7,114 nt of DNA, from positions 1 through 7,114 of the forward strand of contig JAOZUU010000141.1 in NCBI GenBank assembly GCA_029938515.1. Reading direction: 5' to 3'. The notes under the pieces are model-generated. The model did not search any database, had not been told where the DNA came from, and worked only from the letters and a program-made list of their open reading frames with translations. Origin of the DNA: Desulfobacterales bacterium (GTDB lineage: Bacteria > Desulfobacterota > Desulfobacteria > Desulfobacterales > QNYZ01). A program made the translations under genes and the position numbers. Every line of letters starts with the position of its first letter. Position 1 is the stretch's first letter. Shown here piece by piece: positions 4,725 to 7,114 of this stretch.

Positions 4725-7114
4725 ATGAAACGACAGATAACAACGGCCGGGGTTATCGGCTCCGGTATTATGGGGGGCGGGATTGCGGCGCTTTTGGCTG
4801 GTGCCGGGATCAAGACGCTTCTTTTGGATATCGTCCCTTCGGACTTACCGGACGAAAAAAAAGACGATACCAAGGCGCGTAACCAGATTGCGCAAGCCGG
4901 ACTCGATGCGGTCTTGCATTCCAAACCGGCGCTGCTCATGCAAAAAAAAGACGTGGCTCGAATTCAGATCGGCAACTTGGAAGACGATTTTCACCTGCTG
5001 GCCGATTGTGACTGGATCGTCGAGGTCGTCGTGGAAAATTTAGCCGTTAAACAGGACCTGCTCAAACGAATTGAGACAGTCCGACGCCCCGGCACCATTG
5101 TTTCCACCAATACTTCGGGAATTCCGTTGAAGAACATGTCGGCGGAATTGAGCGAAGACTTTCGCCAATATTTTTTAGGCACCCATTTTTTTAATCCAGT
5201 CCGCTATATGAAACTGCTGGAGATCATTCCCGGTAAAGATACCCTGCCCGAGATCGTCGCCTTCATGGCTGAATTCGGTGAAAAAAGACTGGGTAAGGGG
5301 ATTGTCTGGGCCAAGGACACACCCAATTTCGTAGGTAATCGGATCGGTGTCCAGGGAATTGTCCGGGCCATGCAGTTGATGGAAGAAGATGGAATGACCA
5401 TTCCCGAAGTGGATACCCTCTTCGGTCCGGCCCTGGGCCGTCCCAAAACCGGCTTTTTTAAAACCGCAGATCTGGTCGGTCTGGACACCCTGGTCCACGT
5501 GGCGAATAACACCTTTGATCTGATCCCCGATGACGAGCGCCGCGACACGTTCAAGGTGCCCGGCTTTGTCAATACGATGGTCAAGAAAAAATTACTGGGT
5601 AATAAAACCCAGGCAGGATTCTATAAAAAAGACTTAACCCCTGAATGGAAGACCATCCGCAAGGTGATCGATCCCCAAAGCCTTGAATATCAGGAATACG
5701 AGTGGCCGGCTTTCCCCTGCCTCGATGCGGCCAAAAAAGCCAGGACTCTGCCTGAAAAAATAAAATCCGTGGTCTATGCCGATGACAGGGGCGGCCGCTA
5801 TGTCTGGAAAGTGCTTTCCGAAAACCTGATCTACGCCGCCAACCGGATTCCGGAAATAGCCGACACGATCGTTGAGATCGATAACGCCATGAAATGGGGT
5901 TTTAATTTTGCAATGGGGCCATTTGAGACCTGGGACGTGATCGGTCTTGAGAAAAGCGTGGCCAAATTAAAAGCCGACGGCCGGGCGATACCGGAACCGA
6001 TTATAAAGATGCTGGCGGCCGGCCATAAAACTTTCTATAAAAATGAAACCGGTCGCACCCTTTTTTATGATTTTGCCACCGCAACCTATCAACCAGTCAC
6101 GGTCAGTGCTGAAGCCATATCGCTAAATGCCTTAAAATCATCCGGAAACGTCGTCAAATCCTGCCCATCGGCATCCCTGGTGGACCTGGGCGACGATGTC
6201 TTCTGTGTTGAATTTCATACCAAGATGAACGCCATTAACGGCGAGATTATCGATTTTATGGCCGATGGCATGGATTATATCGAGCAAAACGGAATCGGCC
6301 TGGTAATCGGCAATCAGGCCGGCGGCATGCCCGGGGCCTTCTCGGCCGGAGGCGACCTGAAATTTATGGGCGAAATGGCCAGGGCCGGCAAATGGAACGA
6401 GATGGATGCCTTCCTGAAAAAAGCCCAGGACGGACTCCAATACGCCCGTTATGCGCCCTTTCCCGTTATTGCGGCACCGTTCGGTTTGGCCCTGGGCGGC
6501 GGGTGTGAAGTCTGCCTGGGTGCCGCCGATAAGTTGGTGGCCCATGCCGAATTATACATGGGGCTGGTTGAAATCGGCGTGGGCCTGCTGCCGGCCGGCG
6601 GCGGATGTCTCAACCTGTGGAAAAAAATGACGGAAAACATCCCCGCTCCGGCCAAGATCACCGACTATGCGCCTTTTTTCCTGCCAACCTTCATGAATAT
6701 CGCCATGGCCAAGGTGTCCACCTCGGCGGCTGATGCCCGCGCCAACGGATTTCTCGGTCCCAAAGACCGGATCATATTCAATCGCGATTATCTCATCGGG
6801 GAGGCTAAAAAGGAAGTGATTAAAATGGCCAATGACGGGTATGCACCGCCGGTAAAACAACCGATCCGGGTGTTGGGGTCCGCCGCCCAGGGAATGATCA
6901 ATGCCGAGCTGCACAACATGAAGGCAGCCGGATTTGTTTCCGACCATGACGCCCTGCTGGCCAAACGGATCGCCTTTGTGATCAGCGGCGGCGATACGCG
7001 CACCAACGCCAAAATCGATGAAGACGTCATCCTGAAATTGGAGCGTGAGGCGTTTATCGATTTCTGGAAAGAAGAAAAAACCGTGGCACGGGTCGAGCAT
7101 ATGTTGAAGACCGG
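4725..7114 (+). CDS. fadN: 3-hydroxyacyl-CoA dehydrogenase/enoyl-CoA hydratase fusion, FadN-type (3-prime end missing)
   Basis: A cytoplasmic bifunctional beta-oxidation enzyme: it hydrates trans-2-enoyl-CoA and oxidises the resulting 3-hydroxyacyl-CoA with NAD+. The frame is open for 796 codons to the window edge without interruption. The dehydrogenase half comes first: Rossmann loop GSGIMGGG (12-19), catalytic pair H154 and E166 in THFFNPVRYMKLLEII (12 residues apart, as in human HADH), then KDTPNFVGNR (197-206) opening the helical domain, and a second helical-domain copy around MGPFETWDVIG (397-407). The hydratase half begins near residue 490; FSAGGD (539-544) is the oxyanion-hole segment, and both acid/base glutamates are present, E595 in GGGCEVCLGA and E616 in LVEIGVGLLP. 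Domain order is the reverse of E. coli FadB and matches B. subtilis FadN (about 790 residues). The visible end, EHMLKT, suggests the stop lies within about ten codons. Thiolase and acyl-CoA dehydrogenase genes often follow this family (not visible here). Confidence 0.93.
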   Translation, partial: MKRQITTAGVIGSGIMGGGIAALLAGAGIKTLLLDIVPSDLPDEKKDDTKARNQIAQAGLDAVLHSKPALLMQKKDVARIQIGNLEDDFHLLADCDWIVEVVVENLAVKQDLLKRIETVRRPGTIVSTNTSGIPLKNMSAELSEDFRQYFLGTHFFNPVRYMKLLEIIPGKDTLPEIVAFMAEFGEKRLGKGIVWAKDTPNFVGNRIGVQGIVRAMQLMEEDGMTIPEVDTLFGPALGRPKTGFFKTADLVGLDTLVHVANNTFDLIPDDERRDTFKVPGFVNTMVKKKLLGNKTQAGFYKKDLTPEWKTIRKVIDPQSLEYQEYEWPAFPCLDAAKKARTLPEKIKSVVYADDRGGRYVWKVLSENLIYAANRIPEIADTIVEIDNAMKWGFNFAMGPFETWDVIGLEKSVAKLKADGRAIPEPIIKMLAAGHKTFYKNETGRTLFYDFATATYQPVTVSAEAISLNALKSSGNVVKSCPSASLVDLGDDVFCVEFHTKMNAINGEIIDFMADGMDYIEQNGIGLVIGNQAGGMPGAFSAGGDLKFMGEMARAGKWNEMDAFLKKAQDGLQYARYAPFPVIAAPFGLALGGGCEVCLGAADKLVAHAELYMGLVEIGVGLLPAGGGCLNLWKKMTENIPAPAKITDYAPFFLPTFMNIAMAKVSTSAADARANGFLGPKDRIIFNRDYLIGEAKKEVIKMANDGYAPPVKQPIRVLGSAAQGMINAELHNMKAAGFVSDHDALLAKRIAFVISGGDTRTNAKIDEDVILKLEREAFIDFWKEEKTVARVEHMLKT

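Noticed and set aside
4502..4939. 145-codon minus strand frame across the intergenic region
   Set aside because: It is antisense to the start of the well-supported dehydrogenase gene, its remainder covers AT-rich control DNA, and its protein looks like no family.
6552..7100. 182-codon minus strand frame and other antisense frames over 6138-7100
   Set aside because: They mirror the hydratase half of the fusion, whose catalytic glutamates and frame are intact on the + strand.

Overview
This window looks like chromosomal DNA from a mid-GC Gram-negative bacterium. The best guess is a Desulfobacterota (Desulfobacterales-like) sulfate reducer or a related fatty-acid oxidiser. That guess is inference: it rests on the overall style of the two-component pair, the FadN-type beta-oxidation fusion with the dehydrogenase half first, and the dispersed palindromic repeats. 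There is no rRNA, tRNA, CRISPR array, IS transposase or phage gene.

Layout, all genes on the + strand: (1) 1-294 has no credible gene but holds an inverted pair of REP-like sequences (111-170). (2) 295-906 is a three-helix membrane protein with a cytoplasmic helical segment, resembling the Oxa1-superfamily DUF106/TMCO1/EMC3 layout. (3) 979-1482 is a small exported or membrane protein with histidines in or beside its membrane segments. (4) 1479-2975 is a membrane PAS histidine kinase whose start overlaps the previous stop (ATGA). (5) 2998-3070 is a palindromic repeat built of 8-nt units, sitting between the kinase and the regulator. (6) 3092-4489 is an NtrC-family response regulator (REC, AAA+, Fis-type HTH) with GAFTHA in place of GAFTGA. 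(7) 4490-4724 is an AT-rich control region: two copies of a 16-bp sequence containing a palindrome, a sigma70-type promoter, a perfect 13-bp stem-loop in the leader and a strong ribosome binding site. (8) 4725-7114 is a long 3-hydroxyacyl-CoA dehydrogenase/enoyl-CoA hydratase fusion that runs off the window, probably only a few codons before its stop.

How they may work together: the two small membrane proteins and the kinase plausibly form one membrane sensing unit that signals to the sigma54-type activator next door. The target of that activator is not visible; I found no convincing sigma54 (-24/-12) promoter in the gaps inspected. The beta-oxidation gene has its own sigma70-like promoter with an operator-like palindrome over the expected transcription start. 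The operator sequence resembles those of TetR-family acyl-CoA-responsive repressors, so this gene is probably controlled separately from the two-component system. The most unusual elements are the paired operators plus leader hairpin, the sensor cluster with two uncharacterised membrane proteins, and the two unrelated palindromic repeat elements.
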